Shown piece by piece: positions 34,611-44,795 of a stretch of DNA of 64,000 bases. This stretch comes from Corynebacterium endometrii (lineage in GTDB: Bacteria > Actinomycetota > Actinomycetes > Mycobacteriales > Mycobacteriaceae): assembly GCF_004795735.1 (NCBI RefSeq), contig NZ_CP039247.1:310001-374000 (forward strand), given 5' to 3'. The notes under the pieces are model-generated. The model did no database searches, was not told the origin of the DNA, and saw only the letters and a list, made by a program, of their open reading frames with translations. The position numbers and the translations under genes are program-made. Numbering within the stretch: the first letter of the stretch is position 1; each line of letters opens with the position of its first letter.

Positions 34611-35673
34611 AGCGCGGCGGCTTGATGCTGATGCCGGCCTTGCGTAGCACGCGCCAGGACCCGTAGCTTGCGGCCGCGGTGGCCAGCGTGGGTACGCCGT
34701 AGGAGCGCACCGCGCGGCGCAGGGAGCGGTAATCGTGGACTAGCCAGCCCTCGTCGGCCGCAATTTCGCGGAGCCTGCGGTCAGGGTTGACGGCCACGGC
34801 AGAACCCACCATGGACAGCAGGGGGATGTCATTGGCCGAGTCGGAATACGCGGTGCACCGCGAGAGGTCTAGGCCCTCGAGCGTGGCTAGCGCCGCCACG
34901 GCATGCTTTTTGCCGGGGCCGTGGAGGATGTCTCCAACTAGCCGGCCGGTGAACCTGCCGTCCTTGACTTCGGCGACGGTGCCCAGCGCGCCGGTAAATC
35001 CCAGGCGTTTGGCGAGGATTTGCGCTAGGAGAACCGGGGTGGCGGTAACCAGCCACACCTGTTGGCCGGCGTCTAGGTGTGCCTGCGCCAACTCCTTGGT
35101 GCCCGGGTAGGCCTTATCCAACATCGAGTGGTCCACAATCTCTTCGCACAGGGCTACGAGTTCAGCTACGTCCCGGCCCTTGATGAATTCCAAAGCCTGG
35201 TTGCGCCCGCGGTGCACATCGCCCGCAATTTCCTTGCCTGAAACCCTGTATTTCAACTGCTTCCAGGCAACGGGGGCTATCTCGCCGAATCTCAGGTACC
35301 TGCGGCGGGCGAGGCCGTAGGCAAAGTCCACCAGGGAAGAGCCCTGGATGAGGGTGTTGTCCACGTCAAAGAATGCGGCGGCGCCGTGGTCCTGGGGGAT
35401 GGCGGGATCGTGGGCATGCTTGCCGCCGGTGTGGGCGAAGATGGCCGCGACGGAGCTTAAGCCGGATGAATAGTCCTCAAGTTTCAGGCCAAAGAGCTCG
35501 CTGGCCGCGGCCGCGGCGGCCGCCTCGCCGGCCTCCCGCTGCTGGAACTCGCCCAGGGGAGCGGCGGCCCTGGTTTCCAAAAAGTTGCGCAGGTTGCCGC
35601 GGCTGGCGGACCAACTGGCCAGAAAGTCTATGGGGGACTCCGGCATAGGCGCAGGTTCAGGGCGATTATTCAC
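34609..35673 (-). CDS. HAD-IB family phosphatase (SerB1-like)
   Basis: 354 aa. The HAD motif I AAFFDVDNTLIQGSSLVDFA (about residues 99-118), motif II VTATPV, and motif III DSANDIPLLSMVGSAVAVNP are all present. The position next to a glutaredoxin-like gene and hemA matches Rv0505c (serB1) of Mycobacterium, but such HAD-IB proteins act on several phosphomonoesters, so phosphoserine is not certain. The first 95 residues are Ala/Glu-rich and the C-terminal 30 residues are weakly hydrophobic. Start GTG 35673 is chosen with GAAAG upstream; ATG 35645 is possible. Confidence 0.8.
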   Translation of the reverse strand: MNNRPEPAPMPESPIDFLASWSASRGNLRNFLETRAAAPLGEFQQREAGEAAAAAAASELFGLKLEDYSSGLSSVAAIFAHTGGKHAHDPAIPQDHGAAAFFDVDNTLIQGSSLVDFAYGLARRRYLRFGEIAPVAWKQLKYRVSGKEIAGDVHRGRNQALEFIKGRDVAELVALCEEIVDHSMLDKAYPGTKELAQAHLDAGQQVWLVTATPVLLAQILAKRLGFTGALGTVAEVKDGRFTGRLVGDILHGPGKKHAVAALATLEGLDLSRCTAYSDSANDIPLLSMVGSAVAVNPDRRLREIAADEGWLVHDYRSLRRAVRSYGVPTLATAAASYGSWRVLRKAGISIKPPR

Positions 35674-35810
35674 GGTCGAACTTTCACAACTTCCTCCCCA
35701 AATTCCGGGGCAAGCGGTTGGCGGGCTGGGCGTCTCGGGTAACCTCACCATAGTAACGGCAGGGGCGCAGCCCAACTTGCCTAGCCCAACTGAGTCGAAA
35801 GGAGCCCGCA

Positions 35811-36050
35811 ATGTCCCCAGCAGTTGAACTTATGGTGAGGCGGACCTGCGGCTCCTGCAAGCGCGTCCACGCCCAGATTGAACCGGTCGTGGCGCGTGCC
35901 GGTGCCACGCTCACCCTGGTTGACGTAGATAGTGACCCAGAGTTGGCTATGGAATATGGGGACCGCGTGCCCGTTGTAGTGATCGACGGCGAAGAGTTTG
36001 CGTGCTGGGAAGTCGATAATGATGAATTGGTGCGGGAGCTTGCGCGTTAA
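35811..36050 (+). CDS. Glutaredoxin-like thiol-disulfide protein
   Basis: 79 aa thioredoxin fold with redox centre RRTCGSCKRVH (residues 11-20) and cis-Pro region RVPVVVIDGEEFACWEVD. Equivalent of Rv0508 just upstream of hemA in Mycobacterium. SD GAAAGGAG 10 nt upstream. In mycothiol-making bacteria the reducing partner could be mycothiol or thioredoxin reductase; not determinable here. Confidence 0.85.
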   Translation: MSPAVELMVRRTCGSCKRVHAQIEPVVARAGATLTLVDVDSDPELAMEYGDRVPVVVIDGEEFACWEVDNDELVRELAR

Positions 36051-36063
36051 TTAGTTCTTTAGC

Positions 36064-36116
36064 ATCAAACCAAGTATTCTTTTGGTTGATTCGTATCAAT
36101 CAAACGTTTGATAATC
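36064..36116 (+). promoter_or_regulatory. ATCAA/TTGAT half-site array upstream of hemA
   Basis: ATCAA words occur at 36064, 36095 and 36099 and TTGAT at 36086 and 36108. They form two abutting palindromes: TTGAT-N4-ATCAA (36086-36099) and the perfect 14-bp ATCAAACGTTTGAT (36099-36112). Candidate binding region for a dimeric regulator of haem synthesis, about 55-100 nt before hemA. Confidence 0.5.
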
Positions 36117-36166
36117 ACGGTCTCGGGTTAGTTATAGCCGTTAGTTATTCCCTGGAGGTTTTATTC

Positions 36167-37504
36167 ATGAGTGTGCTCGTCGTGGGCATGTCCCACCAGT
36201 CAGCGCCGGTGGCGTTGCTGGAGCGCCTGAGCATGGATGACGAGAAGCGAAACGCCACCTGCCAGGCGCTGGTTGAAACCGGCGCCCTGTCGGAGGCGAT
36301 GATTATCTCCACCTGCAACCGCCTCGAGGTCTACGCCGTGACCAATTCATTCCACACCGGGGTGCAGGACGTGGTCAAAACGCTGGCGCGGTTGTCCAGC
36401 GAGGACGAGGCTAAGCTGCGCGGCTTCCTCTACGTCCGCTATGCGGATGCGGCCGCCGAGCATTTGATGGCCGTGGCCGCTGGCCTGGATTCCATGGTGG
36501 TGGGCGAGCAGCAAATCATCGGTCAGGTGCGCACCGCCTACCAGATGGCGTCAGAGATTGGCACCGCCGGCCAGCGCATCCACGCCCTGGCACAGGCCGC
36601 GCTTCACGCCGGCAAGCGGGTGCACGCCGAAACTGAGATTGATTCCGCCGGCGCCTCCATGGTTTCCTTCGCCTTCGATCAGGCGCTCACGGCCATGGGG
36701 CGCGAAAACCTGGAAGGCTCCACCGCGCTGGTTTTGGGCGCGGGCGCCATGAGTTCCCTGGCCGCCACCCATGCCGGACGCCTGGGCGTGGAGAAGCTGA
36801 TCATTGCTAACCGCACCCGCGAGCGTGCGGAGCGTTTGGCTAGCCACGCGATCGAGGCGGGCGTGGCCGCGGAGGTTGTGGACTTCGCCGAGCGCGCGGA
36901 GGCGTTAAAAGAGGTAGACATCGCCATTTCGGCCACAGGCGCTGACACGTTTACAATCCGCCCCGATGACCTTCCGGCTAATCACCCGCTGATGCTGGTT
37001 GATCTGTCCCTGCCGCGCGATATTGATGACGCGGTGGCCCAGGTTCCCGGCGCCGATTTGGTCAACATTGAGCGCCTGTCCAAGTCCCTCCAGGCCGCCG
37101 ATACCGAGGTGGCAGCGGGCACTAACCCGCACCTGGAAGCGCGCGCCATTGTCGATGAGGAGTTGGCCGCATACGCCTCCGCCGAGCGCGTGCGGGACGT
37201 GGTCCCGGCCGTGTCGGCGCTGCGGCGGCGCGCGGCTGACCTCGTCGAGTGCGAGGTGGGCCGTTTGTCCCACAAGCGCCCCGAGCTGACCGAGGAGCAG
37301 ATCGCGGACGTGGCCCAGGCCCTTAAGCGCGTGGCGGATAAGATTCTGCACGAGCCAACCGTGCGCGCCAAGAAGCTGGCGGCTGACTCCGGCACGCTAA
37401 ACAATGAGACCGCCCTGCAGGAACTCTTTGGCCTGCAGCTAGAAAGCACGGGCGTGTCCGTACCGGCAGACAAACTGCCCAAGGTAGCCCCGCGCGAACG
37501 ATGA
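36167..37504 (+). CDS. hemA: Glutamyl-tRNA reductase
   Basis: 445 aa. First committed step of tetrapyrrole synthesis by the C5 route: reduces glutamyl-tRNA(Glu) to glutamate-1-semialdehyde. The catalytic cysteine is in [26 protein letters not shown], the NADPH loop [14 protein letters not shown], and the C-terminal dimerisation helix are present. The frame is open to 36086, but TGGAGGTT at 36151-36158 fixes the ATG at 36167. In C. diphtheriae and C. glutamicum hemA is repressed by HrrA; the upstream half-site array is a candidate target. hemC follows 19 nt later. Confidence 0.95.
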   Translation: MSVLVVGMSHQSAPVALLERLSMDDEKRNATCQALVETGALSEAMIISTCNRLEVYAVTNSFHTGVQDVVKTLARLSSEDEAKLRGFLYVRYADAAAEHLMAVAAGLDSMVVGEQQIIGQVRTAYQMASEIGTAGQRIHALAQAALHAGKRVHAETEIDSAGASMVSFAFDQALTAMGRENLEGSTALVLGAGAMSSLAATHAGRLGVEKLIIANRTRERAERLASHAIEAGVAAEVVDFAERAEALKEVDIAISATGADTFTIRPDDLPANHPLMLVDLSLPRDIDDAVAQVPGADLVNIERLSKSLQAADTEVAAGTNPHLEARAIVDEELAAYASAERVRDVVPAVSALRRRAADLVECEVGRLSHKRPELTEEQIADVAQALKRVADKILHEPTVRAKKLAADSGTLNNETALQELFGLQLESTGVSVPADKLPKVAPRER

Positions 37505-37523
37505 GATTGAAGGATTTTCCAAG

Positions 37524-38435
37524 ATGAAGCCTCAGATGAAGATTGGTACCCGCGGCTCCAAGCTGGCCACCACCCAGGCCGGTCATGTGCGGGACTGGAT
37601 CAATGAGCAGGGATTTAATACCGAATTACACATCGTGACCACCGCGGGTGACGTCAACATGGCGCCCGTGGAGCGCATCGGCGTTGGCGTGTTTACCACC
37701 GCCCTGCGTGAGGCGCTGGCGGCCGGGGAGTGTGACATCGCGGTGCATTCCTTCAAGGACTTGCCCACCGCGCCCGACGCCCGCTTCGAGCTCATCGTCC
37801 CCACCCGTGAGGACTCCCGTGAGGCGCTCATCGCCCGTGACGGAATGACCCTGGCGCAGCTGCCGGAGGGCGCCCGCGTGGGAACCTCCGCGCCGCGCCG
37901 CATCTCCCAGCTCAAGGCCATCCGCCCCGATCTGGATATCCGCCCGCTGCGTGGCAACATCGAAACCCGCATGGGCAAGATTGATTCCGGCGAGTTGGAC
38001 GCGGTCATCCTGGCCTATGCCGGCCTGGTCCGCAACGGCTACGGGGATAAGGCAACCGAGGTCTTTGACCTGGATACCTTCATGCCGGCCCCCGCGCAGG
38101 GCGCCCTGGCCGTCGAGGCGCGGATCGATGATCCGGCAATCGAGGCTATCCGCAGCGTCCAAGACGCGGCCGCCCAATCCGCGGCGAATGCGGAGCGCAC
38201 CGTACTTTCCAGGCTGGAGGCCGGCTGCACCGCGCCCGTGGGCGCAACGTCCCGCATTCGGGAGACCGCCAACGGCGCCGAGCTCACCGTCCGCGGCGGC
38301 GTCTTCGCCCTGGACGGCTCCACGCAGCTCATCAAGGAGGCCACCGGCCCGCTCGACCAGGCGGTCCAGCTGGGTGAGTCAGTCTCCGAGGCCCTCTACG
38401 CCGCCGGCGCCGCGGAGATCATCGCGGCGAAATAA
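37524..38435 (+). CDS. hemC: Hydroxymethylbilane synthase (porphobilinogen deaminase)
   Basis: 303 aa. Condenses four porphobilinogens to hydroxymethylbilane on a dipyrromethane cofactor, bound by the cysteine in [26 protein letters not shown] at the N-terminus, HSFKDLPT and [18 protein letters not shown] are standard. SD GAAGGA upstream. Ends 98 nt before a terminator-like hairpin, so hemAC may form a separate unit from hemD onward. Confidence 0.95.
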   Translation: MKPQMKIGTRGSKLATTQAGHVRDWINEQGFNTELHIVTTAGDVNMAPVERIGVGVFTTALREALAAGECDIAVHSFKDLPTAPDARFELIVPTREDSREALIARDGMTLAQLPEGARVGTSAPRRISQLKAIRPDLDIRPLRGNIETRMGKIDSGELDAVILAYAGLVRNGYGDKATEVFDLDTFMPAPAQGALAVEARIDDPAIEAIRSVQDAAAQSAANAERTVLSRLEAGCTAPVGATSRIRETANGAELTVRGGVFALDGSTQLIKEATGPLDQAVQLGESVSEALYAAGAAEIIAAK

Positions 38436-38533
38436 GGACATTTTTGGTGCCGCGCATCGGGTGACTTAAGGTGTAGATACCATACGATCATTATGCGCGA
38501 ATGATCCACCCCCTCTTAAGCCGTAACGCGGCG

Positions 38534-38562
38534 CCCCGGGACCGCACGTGTCCTGGGGTTTT
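38534..38562 (+). terminator. Hairpin with T-run between hemC and hemD
   Basis: CCCCGGGAC (38534-38542) and GTCCTGGGG (38550-38558) around a 7-nt loop, followed by TTTT. Probably a partial terminator within the hem cluster. Confidence 0.65.
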
Positions 38563-38632
38563 GGGTGTTTAAAACCCGGCTCCTACAACCATCCCTGTGC
38601 GCGGCAAGGATTAGAAAAGACTGTCTGTCACT

Positions 38633-40360
38633 ATGAGCAACGCCACCACGGATGCCCAGCTTCCCATGGGCAAGGTCATTTTCGTGGGCGCTGGTCCAGG
38701 AAACCCCGACCTGCTGACCGTGCGCGCCCGTGAGGTTTTGGCGCACAACGCTACGGCCATCGTTGACCCGGAGGTCCTAAGCGGCGTCACGGACATCGTG
38801 GGATCGGCGCTGCCGGTGCCCGAGGATCGCCTGGCCGCCTACGAGGCGCTGTACGCGCAAATGTGCGCGGACGCCAAGGCGCAGGGCGCGCGCCGCAAGC
38901 CACCCCGCCCGCAGGCGCCCACAGCGGCTAACGTGCACACAGCGTCGGACAATCCCGCGACGAACGTCCAGAACCTGTGCACCGCCGTAGAGGAGGCGTA
39001 TGCGCAGGCGCTTGCCGAGGATCTCCCGCAGTCCCGCGACGTTATTCGTTTGGTCGCGGGCAACCCGCTCAACCGCGAATCCATCAAGCAGGAAATTGAG
39101 CAAATCGCCGCCACCGGCCTGGAGTTCCAGGTGGTTCCCGGTATGTCCCTGCCATCGACCGTGCCGTCTTTTGCCGGCCTGGCGCTTGGCTCGACCTACA
39201 CGGCGGCGGACGTCACCGGCACCGATACGGACTGGGATAAACTGGCCGCGGCCACCATGCCGCTGGTGCTGCAGGCCACCGCCGAGGATCTGGCCGCGAT
39301 CTCCAAGGAACTTACGTCCCGCGGCATGGGCAAGGACACCGTGGCATACGTGACGGTCCACGGCACCACCCGCCTGCAGCGCACGCACGAGACCACGCTG
39401 GGAACCCTCGGAAAGCTCAAGGCGGAGCTGGGCGGCCCGCTGGTGGTCACCCTCGGCCGCAGCTTCGATGACCGCTCCAAGTATTCCTGGTGGGAAAATC
39501 GGCCGCTCTACGGCTGGCGCGTGCTGGTCCCGCGCACCAAGGAGCAGGCGGCGTCTATGTCCGCCCGCCTGGCCTCATACGGCGCCATCCCGCAGTCCGT
39601 GCCAACCATCTCTGTGGAACCCCCACGCAACCCACAGCAGATGGACAAGGCCATCAAGGGCATCGTGGAGGGCCGCTACACGTGGATCATCTTTACCTCC
39701 GTCAATGCGGTCAACGCGGTGTGGAAGAAGATTTCCGCCCTCGGCCTTGACGCGCGCATCTTCGCCGGCGTGCAATTGGCCGCGGTGGGCACCAAGACGG
39801 CCGATGCCATCCGCGAAAAGGGCATGGTCCCTGAACTGCTGCCTAAGCCCAATAAGCAAAACGCCGTGGGCCTGGTGGAGGTCTTCCCGGAGTTTGTGGA
39901 GGGCATTGACGGCGTCGGACGCGTTTTGCTTCCCCGCGCGGACCTAGCCGGTGACTACCTGCCGGCCGCGCTGATCCAGCTGGGGTGGGAGGTTGATGAC
40001 GTGGTGGCCTACCGCACGGTGCGCGCCGCGCCGCCGTCAGCCGAGGTGCGTGACGCGATCAAGACCGGTGGGTTCGACGCCGTGGCCTTTACCTCCGGTT
40101 CCACCGTGCGCAACCTGGTGGGGATTGCTGGAAAACCGCACAAGCGCACCATCATCGCGTGCATCGGGCCCTCCACCAAGGCAGCCGCGGAGGAGATGGG
40201 CCTGCGCGTCGATGTGGTCCCGGAGGTGGCGGACGTCCCGTCACTAATCGATGCGCTGGCCGAACACGTAGCGTCCCTGCGCGCGGCCGGAAACCTCCCC
40301 GCGCCGAGGAAGAAGCGCCGCAAGCGCCGTTCTAGCGCTGCTACGCTGGCAGAAGACTAA
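38633..40360 (+). CDS. hemD: Uroporphyrinogen-III synthase fused to a SUMT-like methyltransferase domain
   Basis: 575 aa. The N-terminal domain (about 10-245) resembles uroporphyrinogen-III C-methyltransferase: [37 protein letters not shown]. The C-terminal domain (about 290-555) is HemD, which closes hydroxymethylbilane to uroporphyrinogen [66 protein letters not shown]. In the first domain the usual G-G-D-P-F loop reads [10 protein letters not shown], so methyltransferase activity is doubtful. A basic Lys/Arg tail ends the protein. The domain fusion itself is common in actinobacteria. Confidence 0.92.
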   Translation: MSNATTDAQLPMGKVIFVGAGPGNPDLLTVRAREVLAHNATAIVDPEVLSGVTDIVGSALPVPEDRLAAYEALYAQMCADAKAQGARRKPPRPQAPTAANVHTASDNPATNVQNLCTAVEEAYAQALAEDLPQSRDVIRLVAGNPLNRESIKQEIEQIAATGLEFQVVPGMSLPSTVPSFAGLALGSTYTAADVTGTDTDWDKLAAATMPLVLQATAEDLAAISKELTSRGMGKDTVAYVTVHGTTRLQRTHETTLGTLGKLKAELGGPLVVTLGRSFDDRSKYSWWENRPLYGWRVLVPRTKEQAASMSARLASYGAIPQSVPTISVEPPRNPQQMDKAIKGIVEGRYTWIIFTSVNAVNAVWKKISALGLDARIFAGVQLAAVGTKTADAIREKGMVPELLPKPNKQNAVGLVEVFPEFVEGIDGVGRVLLPRADLAGDYLPAALIQLGWEVDDVVAYRTVRAAPPSAEVRDAIKTGGFDAVAFTSGSTVRNLVGIAGKPHKRTIIACIGPSTKAAAEEMGLRVDVVPEVADVPSLIDALAEHVASLRAAGNLPAPRKKRRKRRSSAATLAED

Positions 40361-40386
40361 AATTTTCAACCCTAGGAGCTAGTTAC

Positions 40387-41385
40387 ATGAGCACCTTCCC
40401 GTCCCGCCGCCCGCGCCGCCTGCGTACCAACCCCGCCATGCGTGAGCTGGTTGCGGAAACAAACCTGCGCCCAGCGGACTTTATCCTGCCGATGTTCATT
40501 GCGGACGGCATTGACGAACCGCGAGAAATCAGCTCCATGCCGGGCGTTTACCAGCACACCGCCGACTCCCTAAAGCGCGCCGCCCACGAGGCGCTGGACG
40601 CCGGCGTGCGCTGCGTGGATTTGTTCGGTGTGCCCCTGGATGAGGACAAGGACGCCACCGGCTCCCAGTCCGCCGCGCGGGACGGCGTGCTCAACCGCGG
40701 CGTGGCGTTGCTGCGCGAGGAATTCGGCGACGATCTGCTGATTATGGCGGACACGTGCCTTGATGAGTTCACCGACCACGGTCACTGCGGCGCGCTATCC
40801 ACCAACGATCGCGGGCAGGCCATCGTGGACAATGACGCCACTCTGCCGCTTTATGACGCCATGGCCGTAGCCCAGGCGGAGGCCGGGGCCCACATCGTTT
40901 CCCCGTCCGGCATGATGGACGGCCAGGTTGCCTCCATCCGCCGCGCCCTGGATGAGGCCGGCTTCCAGGACGTGGCCATCATGGCCTACTCCGCCAAGTA
41001 CGCCTCCGCGTTCTACGGACCGTTCCGCGAGGCGGTTGGTTCCTCGCTGCAGGGGGACCGCCGCACCTACCAGCAGGATCCGGCCAACTTCCGCGAGTCC
41101 CTCTTAGAGGTGGACCAGGACATTGAAGAGGGCGCCGACTTTGTCATGGTCAAGCCCGCCCTGCCATACCTAGACGTGCTCTCGGCCGTGGCGGAGCGTT
41201 CCTCCGTGCCGGTTGCCGCGTACCAAGTCTCCGGCGAATACGCCATGATTTCCGCCGCCGGCCGCAACGGTTGGGTGGACCGCGACGCGGTGATGATGGA
41301 ATCCCTAACCTCCATCAAGCGCGCCGGGGCGGACCAAATCCTGACCTATTTCGCCACCGAGGCCGCCCGCAAGCTAGCCCGCTAA
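40387..41385 (+). CDS. hemB: Delta-aminolevulinic acid dehydratase (porphobilinogen synthase)
   Basis: 332 aa. Condenses two 5-aminolevulinates to porphobilinogen. Schiff-base lysines are visible in MAYSAKYAS and [11 protein letters not shown]. The region [14 protein letters not shown] keeps only part of the cysteine triad of zinc-type enzymes, so metal use is not certain. TAGGAG lies 9 nt before the ATG. 26 nt behind hemD and 25 nt before the next gene. Confidence 0.95.
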   Translation: MSTFPSRRPRRLRTNPAMRELVAETNLRPADFILPMFIADGIDEPREISSMPGVYQHTADSLKRAAHEALDAGVRCVDLFGVPLDEDKDATGSQSAARDGVLNRGVALLREEFGDDLLIMADTCLDEFTDHGHCGALSTNDRGQAIVDNDATLPLYDAMAVAQAEAGAHIVSPSGMMDGQVASIRRALDEAGFQDVAIMAYSAKYASAFYGPFREAVGSSLQGDRRTYQQDPANFRESLLEVDQDIEEGADFVMVKPALPYLDVLSAVAERSSVPVAAYQVSGEYAMISAAGRNGWVDRDAVMMESLTSIKRAGADQILTYFATEAARKLAR

Positions 41386-41410
41386 ACACAACCCTCTGGA
41401 GAGAACCTGC

Positions 41411-42148
41411 GTGACTACCCCGCCCAACCAGCCCGATAAGAAGCCAACGCTTAAAGAGGCGTCCAAGGCATCCACGGACGCCGCCGCCAAGCGCCCTGAG
41501 GCCGTCCAGTACATGCTGCTTATGTGGCTGGCAGCGCTCATCCTAGAGGGCTTCCACCAGCTGGTGTCCATCGCGTTATCCCTGCTCAATTCCGAGCAGC
41601 TCATGGCCACCGCACGCCGCGCCGCCGGGGACAATGAGGGGCTACCGGAGGTCAGCATCAAGATTGCGGCGTACGGCTCGGTGGCCTTGTCCTCCCTCAT
41701 CGCCTTCGGCATCATCGCGCTGCTGGCGTATTTCCTGTCCCAGCTGGCGCGCAATTCGAATCGCGCGGGGCTTGGCCGCCGGATGTGGTTCGCGTTCTCC
41801 CTCTACTTTGGTTTCCGCATCATGCTGGTCTTCCTCGCTCGCCCGGCCGGCGCCAATGCGGAATGGCTCTTCGCCGCCGACGGCATGCTGCAGATCCTCA
41901 TCGGCGTTGTAGCGCTCATGGGCCTGATGTTTTCCGTGAAGGAGGAAACGCTCAAGCACACCGGCGAGTGGGAGGAGATGAAAAAGCTTGAGGCCGAAGC
42001 CCGCCGGAAGGCGGAGGACAAGGCCAAGGAGCGCGCCGAAGAACGCCGGCGGGAAGAGGAGCGCCGCCGCGAGGACAGGCGCCGCGATGGCGCCCGTGGC
42101 CGGGGCGCGGAGGACCCCGAACGCGCTAAGGAAAACGCCCAGGATTAA
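41411..42148 (+). CDS. Membrane protein within the hem cluster
   Basis: 245 aa, GTG start with GGAGAGAA upstream. Four hydrophobic segments (about 35-58, 88-112, 124-140 and 150-174) are followed by a highly charged Glu/Arg/Lys coiled-coil tail with ERAEERRREEERRREDRRR. The same kind of gene stands between hemB and hemE/hemL in relatives (Rv0513-like position). No known domain; a scaffold role near the haem enzymes is only a guess. Confidence 0.75.
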   Translation: MTTPPNQPDKKPTLKEASKASTDAAAKRPEAVQYMLLMWLAALILEGFHQLVSIALSLLNSEQLMATARRAAGDNEGLPEVSIKIAAYGSVALSSLIAFGIIALLAYFLSQLARNSNRAGLGRRMWFAFSLYFGFRIMLVFLARPAGANAEWLFAADGMLQILIGVVALMGLMFSVKEETLKHTGEWEEMKKLEAEARRKAEDKAKERAEERRREEERRREDRRRDGARGRGAEDPERAKENAQD

Positions 42149-42189
42149 AGCGGGGGCCGCGTCACTAACACCGGATCAAACTTTTGAAC

Positions 42190-42202
42190 CATAATGGTTC
42201 AT
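42190..42202 (+). promoter_or_regulatory. -10 element of hemE (leaderless)
   Basis: CATAAT at 42190-42195, 7 nt before ATG 42203. Confidence 0.45.
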
Positions 42203-43276
42203 ATGTCGCGACGTAATCTGACTTCTGCCCCCATTGTTGACGCCGCATGGGGCAAGACCCCATCCCGCCCGCCAGTCTGGTTCATGCGCCAGGCTGGCCG
42301 CTCTTTGCCCGAGTACCGCCAGGTGCGCGAGGGCATCGCCATGCTGGACTCCTGCTTCATGCCGGAGCTGCTGGCGGAAATCACCCTTCAGCCGGTCCGC
42401 CGCCACGACGTGGACGCGGCCATCTTGTTTTCTGACATCGTGGTTCCGCTCAAGGCCGCCGGCGTGGGCGTGGACATTGTCCCCGGCCGCGGCCCGGTGA
42501 TGGATGCCCCAATCCGCAGCGCAGAGGACGTAAAGAACCTGCCCATCCTTGATTCGGACACCCCTGAGGTCGCCGCCGGAATCGGAATCATCCTTGATGA
42601 GCTCAAGGATTCCCAAGCCCTCATTGGTTTTGTGGGCGCGCCGTTTACCCTGGCCAGTTACCTTGTGGAGGGCGGGCCCTCCAAGAACCATGAACGGACC
42701 AAGGCGCTCATGCACGCCGAGCCGCAGCTGTGGCACGCGCTCATGGAACGCCTAGTGCCCACCATCATCCAGTTCCTGCGCATCCAGGTGGAAGCCGGCA
42801 TTGACGCCATGCAGCTCTTCGATTCCTGGGCCGGCTACCTCTCGGAGGAGGACTACCGCGAATTTGTCCTGCCGTATTCCGCGCAGATTTTGGCCAGCGT
42901 GGAAGGCGAAATCCCGCGCATCCACTTCGGCGTGGGCACCGGCGAGCTGCTGGCGTCCATGGCGGAGGCGGGGCCGGAGGTCATGGGCGTCGATTACCGC
43001 GTCCGCATGTCCGACGCCGCCGCGAGGATCTCCGCTCGCCTTTCGGCCTGCGGTGCCGCGCCGCGCGCGCTGCAGGGAAACCTAGACCCGGCGCTGCTTT
43101 TCGCCGGCGAGGATCCGGTCCGCGCGGCGGTGCGCCGCATCAAGGGCGAGGTTAACGCCGCCGAGGCCGCCGGACATGCGCGAGGCCACATCTGGAACCT
43201 GGGCCACGGGGTGCTGCCCACCACGGACGCCGACGCTATTACCCGCGCAGTAGCCATCATTCACGAGGAAGGTTAA
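42203..43276 (+). CDS. hemE: Uroporphyrinogen decarboxylase
   Basis: 357 aa. Decarboxylates uroporphyrinogen III to coproporphyrinogen III. Family signatures PPVWFMRQAGRSLPEYRQVR (N-terminal) and FVGAPFTLASYLVEGG are present. ATG 42203 is preferred because CATAAT sits 7 nt before it; an in-frame ATG at 42194 would overlap that hexamer. hemY starts 4 nt after the stop, so they are co-expressed. Confidence 0.94.
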   Translation: MSRRNLTSAPIVDAAWGKTPSRPPVWFMRQAGRSLPEYRQVREGIAMLDSCFMPELLAEITLQPVRRHDVDAAILFSDIVVPLKAAGVGVDIVPGRGPVMDAPIRSAEDVKNLPILDSDTPEVAAGIGIILDELKDSQALIGFVGAPFTLASYLVEGGPSKNHERTKALMHAEPQLWHALMERLVPTIIQFLRIQVEAGIDAMQLFDSWAGYLSEEDYREFVLPYSAQILASVEGEIPRIHFGVGTGELLASMAEAGPEVMGVDYRVRMSDAAARISARLSACGAAPRALQGNLDPALLFAGEDPVRAAVRRIKGEVNAAEAAGHARGHIWNLGHGVLPTTDADAITRAVAIIHEEG

Positions 43277-43280
43277 ACCC

Positions 43281-44714
43281 ATGCGTATTGCCATCATTGG
43301 TGCGGGCCTGGCGGGCCTGACCGCCGCATACGAAATTCACCGCGCGAACCCAGACATCCACGTCGATGTCTTCGAGGGTTCGGACCGCATTGGCGGCAAG
43401 CTGTACACCGTGCCGTTTAATGATGGCCCTACGGACATGGGCGCTGAGGCGTTTTTGGCGCGCCGCGTGGATGCGGTGGATTTCTTCAAGGAACTGGGCC
43501 TGGGGGATTCCCTGGTGGAGCCCTCCGGCATGGCCTCCTCCCTGTATTCCGGCGGCACGCTCCGCGCCATGCCCCGCGGCGGCGTGATGGGAATTCCATT
43601 TGAGTCCGCCGGACTTGAGGATGTGCTGCCGGCGGAGGTCTGCGCGCGCATTGACGCCGAGGGCGATTCCGAGGGCATCGATTGGACCCCTGGGCAGGAC
43701 GTTTCCGTGGGTCAGCTGGTGGCGCAGCGCTACGGCAAGGAGGTCTCTGACCGCGTGGTCTCCGCGCTGCTGGGCGGCGTGTATTCCTGCAACGCCGAGG
43801 ACCTGGGCTTGCGCGCCACCGTTCCGTTCCTCGCGTCCGCGCTGGACCGCCTGGCCGAGGCCGGCGAAAAGGTCACCCTTTCGCGCGCCGTGCGTGAGAT
43901 GGTTGGCAAGCGCCAGCACGCCGTGGTGGGTGAGGAGAAAAAGGCCGCGGTCTTTAACTCCTTCAAGGGCGGCTACGCCGAGGCCTACGAGGCTCTCGCG
44001 GAACAGTGCGGCGCGGACATTCATATCGAGTCCTTCATCTCCGCGATCGAACCCGCCACCGGCGCGTCCGGGTTCAGGATTAAGGGCGGCGGCGAGGCGG
44101 CCCAGGAGCCGTTCGACCGCGTCCTCGTGGCCACCCCGGCGCCGACCACCGCGCGCCTGTTGTCCTCCGTCGCGCCCGAGGCCGCCCAGGCGCTCAAATC
44201 CGTCAAACTCGCCAGCTCCGCCGTGGTGGGCTTCCACTTCGATTCCGAGACGGACCCGGAGGGCAATTCGCTGCCTCGAAACTCCGGTATCCTCATCGCC
44301 GCCGATGAGCCGGACATGCGCACCAAGGCGTTTACCTTGAGTTCTAACAAGTGGCCACACGTAAAACAGCGCCTGGGGGAGGGGGCCTTAGTCCGGGCTT
44401 CCTTCGGCCGTTTCGGCGATGACGCCATTGTCCGCGCCGATGAGGATGACCTGGTGGACTACGCGCTCGACGATCTCAAGAAGATCACCGGCTTCGATGG
44501 CCGCGCCGCGGGTGTCTCGGAGATCTTCGTCCAGCGCTGGTTCGGCGGCCTGCCGCGCTTCGACGAGAAGCACCTGGCGACCGTCGCCGCGGTCCGCAGC
44601 GGCCTCGCCGGCGTAGACGGCATCGACGTGGCCGGCGCCTGGGCCGCGGGCGTGGGCGTGCCCAACATCATCCAGGACACCAAGGCCGCCGTGGCCCGCC
44701 TGCTCGAGGCGTAA
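43281..44714 (+). CDS. hemY: Coproporphyrinogen III / protoporphyrinogen oxidase
   Basis: 477 aa FAD-dependent oxidase. The N-terminal dinucleotide loop is AIIGAGLAGLTAAYEIHR; TDMGAEAFLARRVDAVDF and the C-terminal IDVAGAWAAGVGVPNIIQD are family features. By established knowledge, actinobacterial HemY oxidises coproporphyrinogen III in the coproporphyrin-dependent route that ends with HemH and HemQ, which are not in this window. Ribosome site GAGGAAGG lies inside the end of hemE. Confidence 0.92.
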   Translation: MRIAIIGAGLAGLTAAYEIHRANPDIHVDVFEGSDRIGGKLYTVPFNDGPTDMGAEAFLARRVDAVDFFKELGLGDSLVEPSGMASSLYSGGTLRAMPRGGVMGIPFESAGLEDVLPAEVCARIDAEGDSEGIDWTPGQDVSVGQLVAQRYGKEVSDRVVSALLGGVYSCNAEDLGLRATVPFLASALDRLAEAGEKVTLSRAVREMVGKRQHAVVGEEKKAAVFNSFKGGYAEAYEALAEQCGADIHIESFISAIEPATGASGFRIKGGGEAAQEPFDRVLVATPAPTTARLLSSVAPEAAQALKSVKLASSAVVGFHFDSETDPEGNSLPRNSGILIAADEPDMRTKAFTLSSNKWPHVKQRLGEGALVRASFGRFGDDAIVRADEDDLVDYALDDLKKITGFDGRAAGVSEIFVQRWFGGLPRFDEKHLATVAAVRSGLAGVDGIDVAGAWAAGVGVPNIIQDTKAAVARLLEA

Positions 44715-44746
44715 CCCGGCCGGAAACTCGCCGACGCGTCCCATCG

Positions 44747-44780
44747 AAAAGGCCGCCCACCCAGGAAAGGTGGACGGCCC
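44747..44780 (-). terminator. Terminator of the oxidoreductase gene, possibly bidirectional
   Basis: GGGCCGTCCACC and GGTGGGCGGCC-type arms around TTTCCTG on the - strand, followed by TTTT. It lies between convergent hemY and the oxidoreductase gene. Confidence 0.75.
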
Positions 44781-44795
44781 AAAGGCTGCGGGTAG

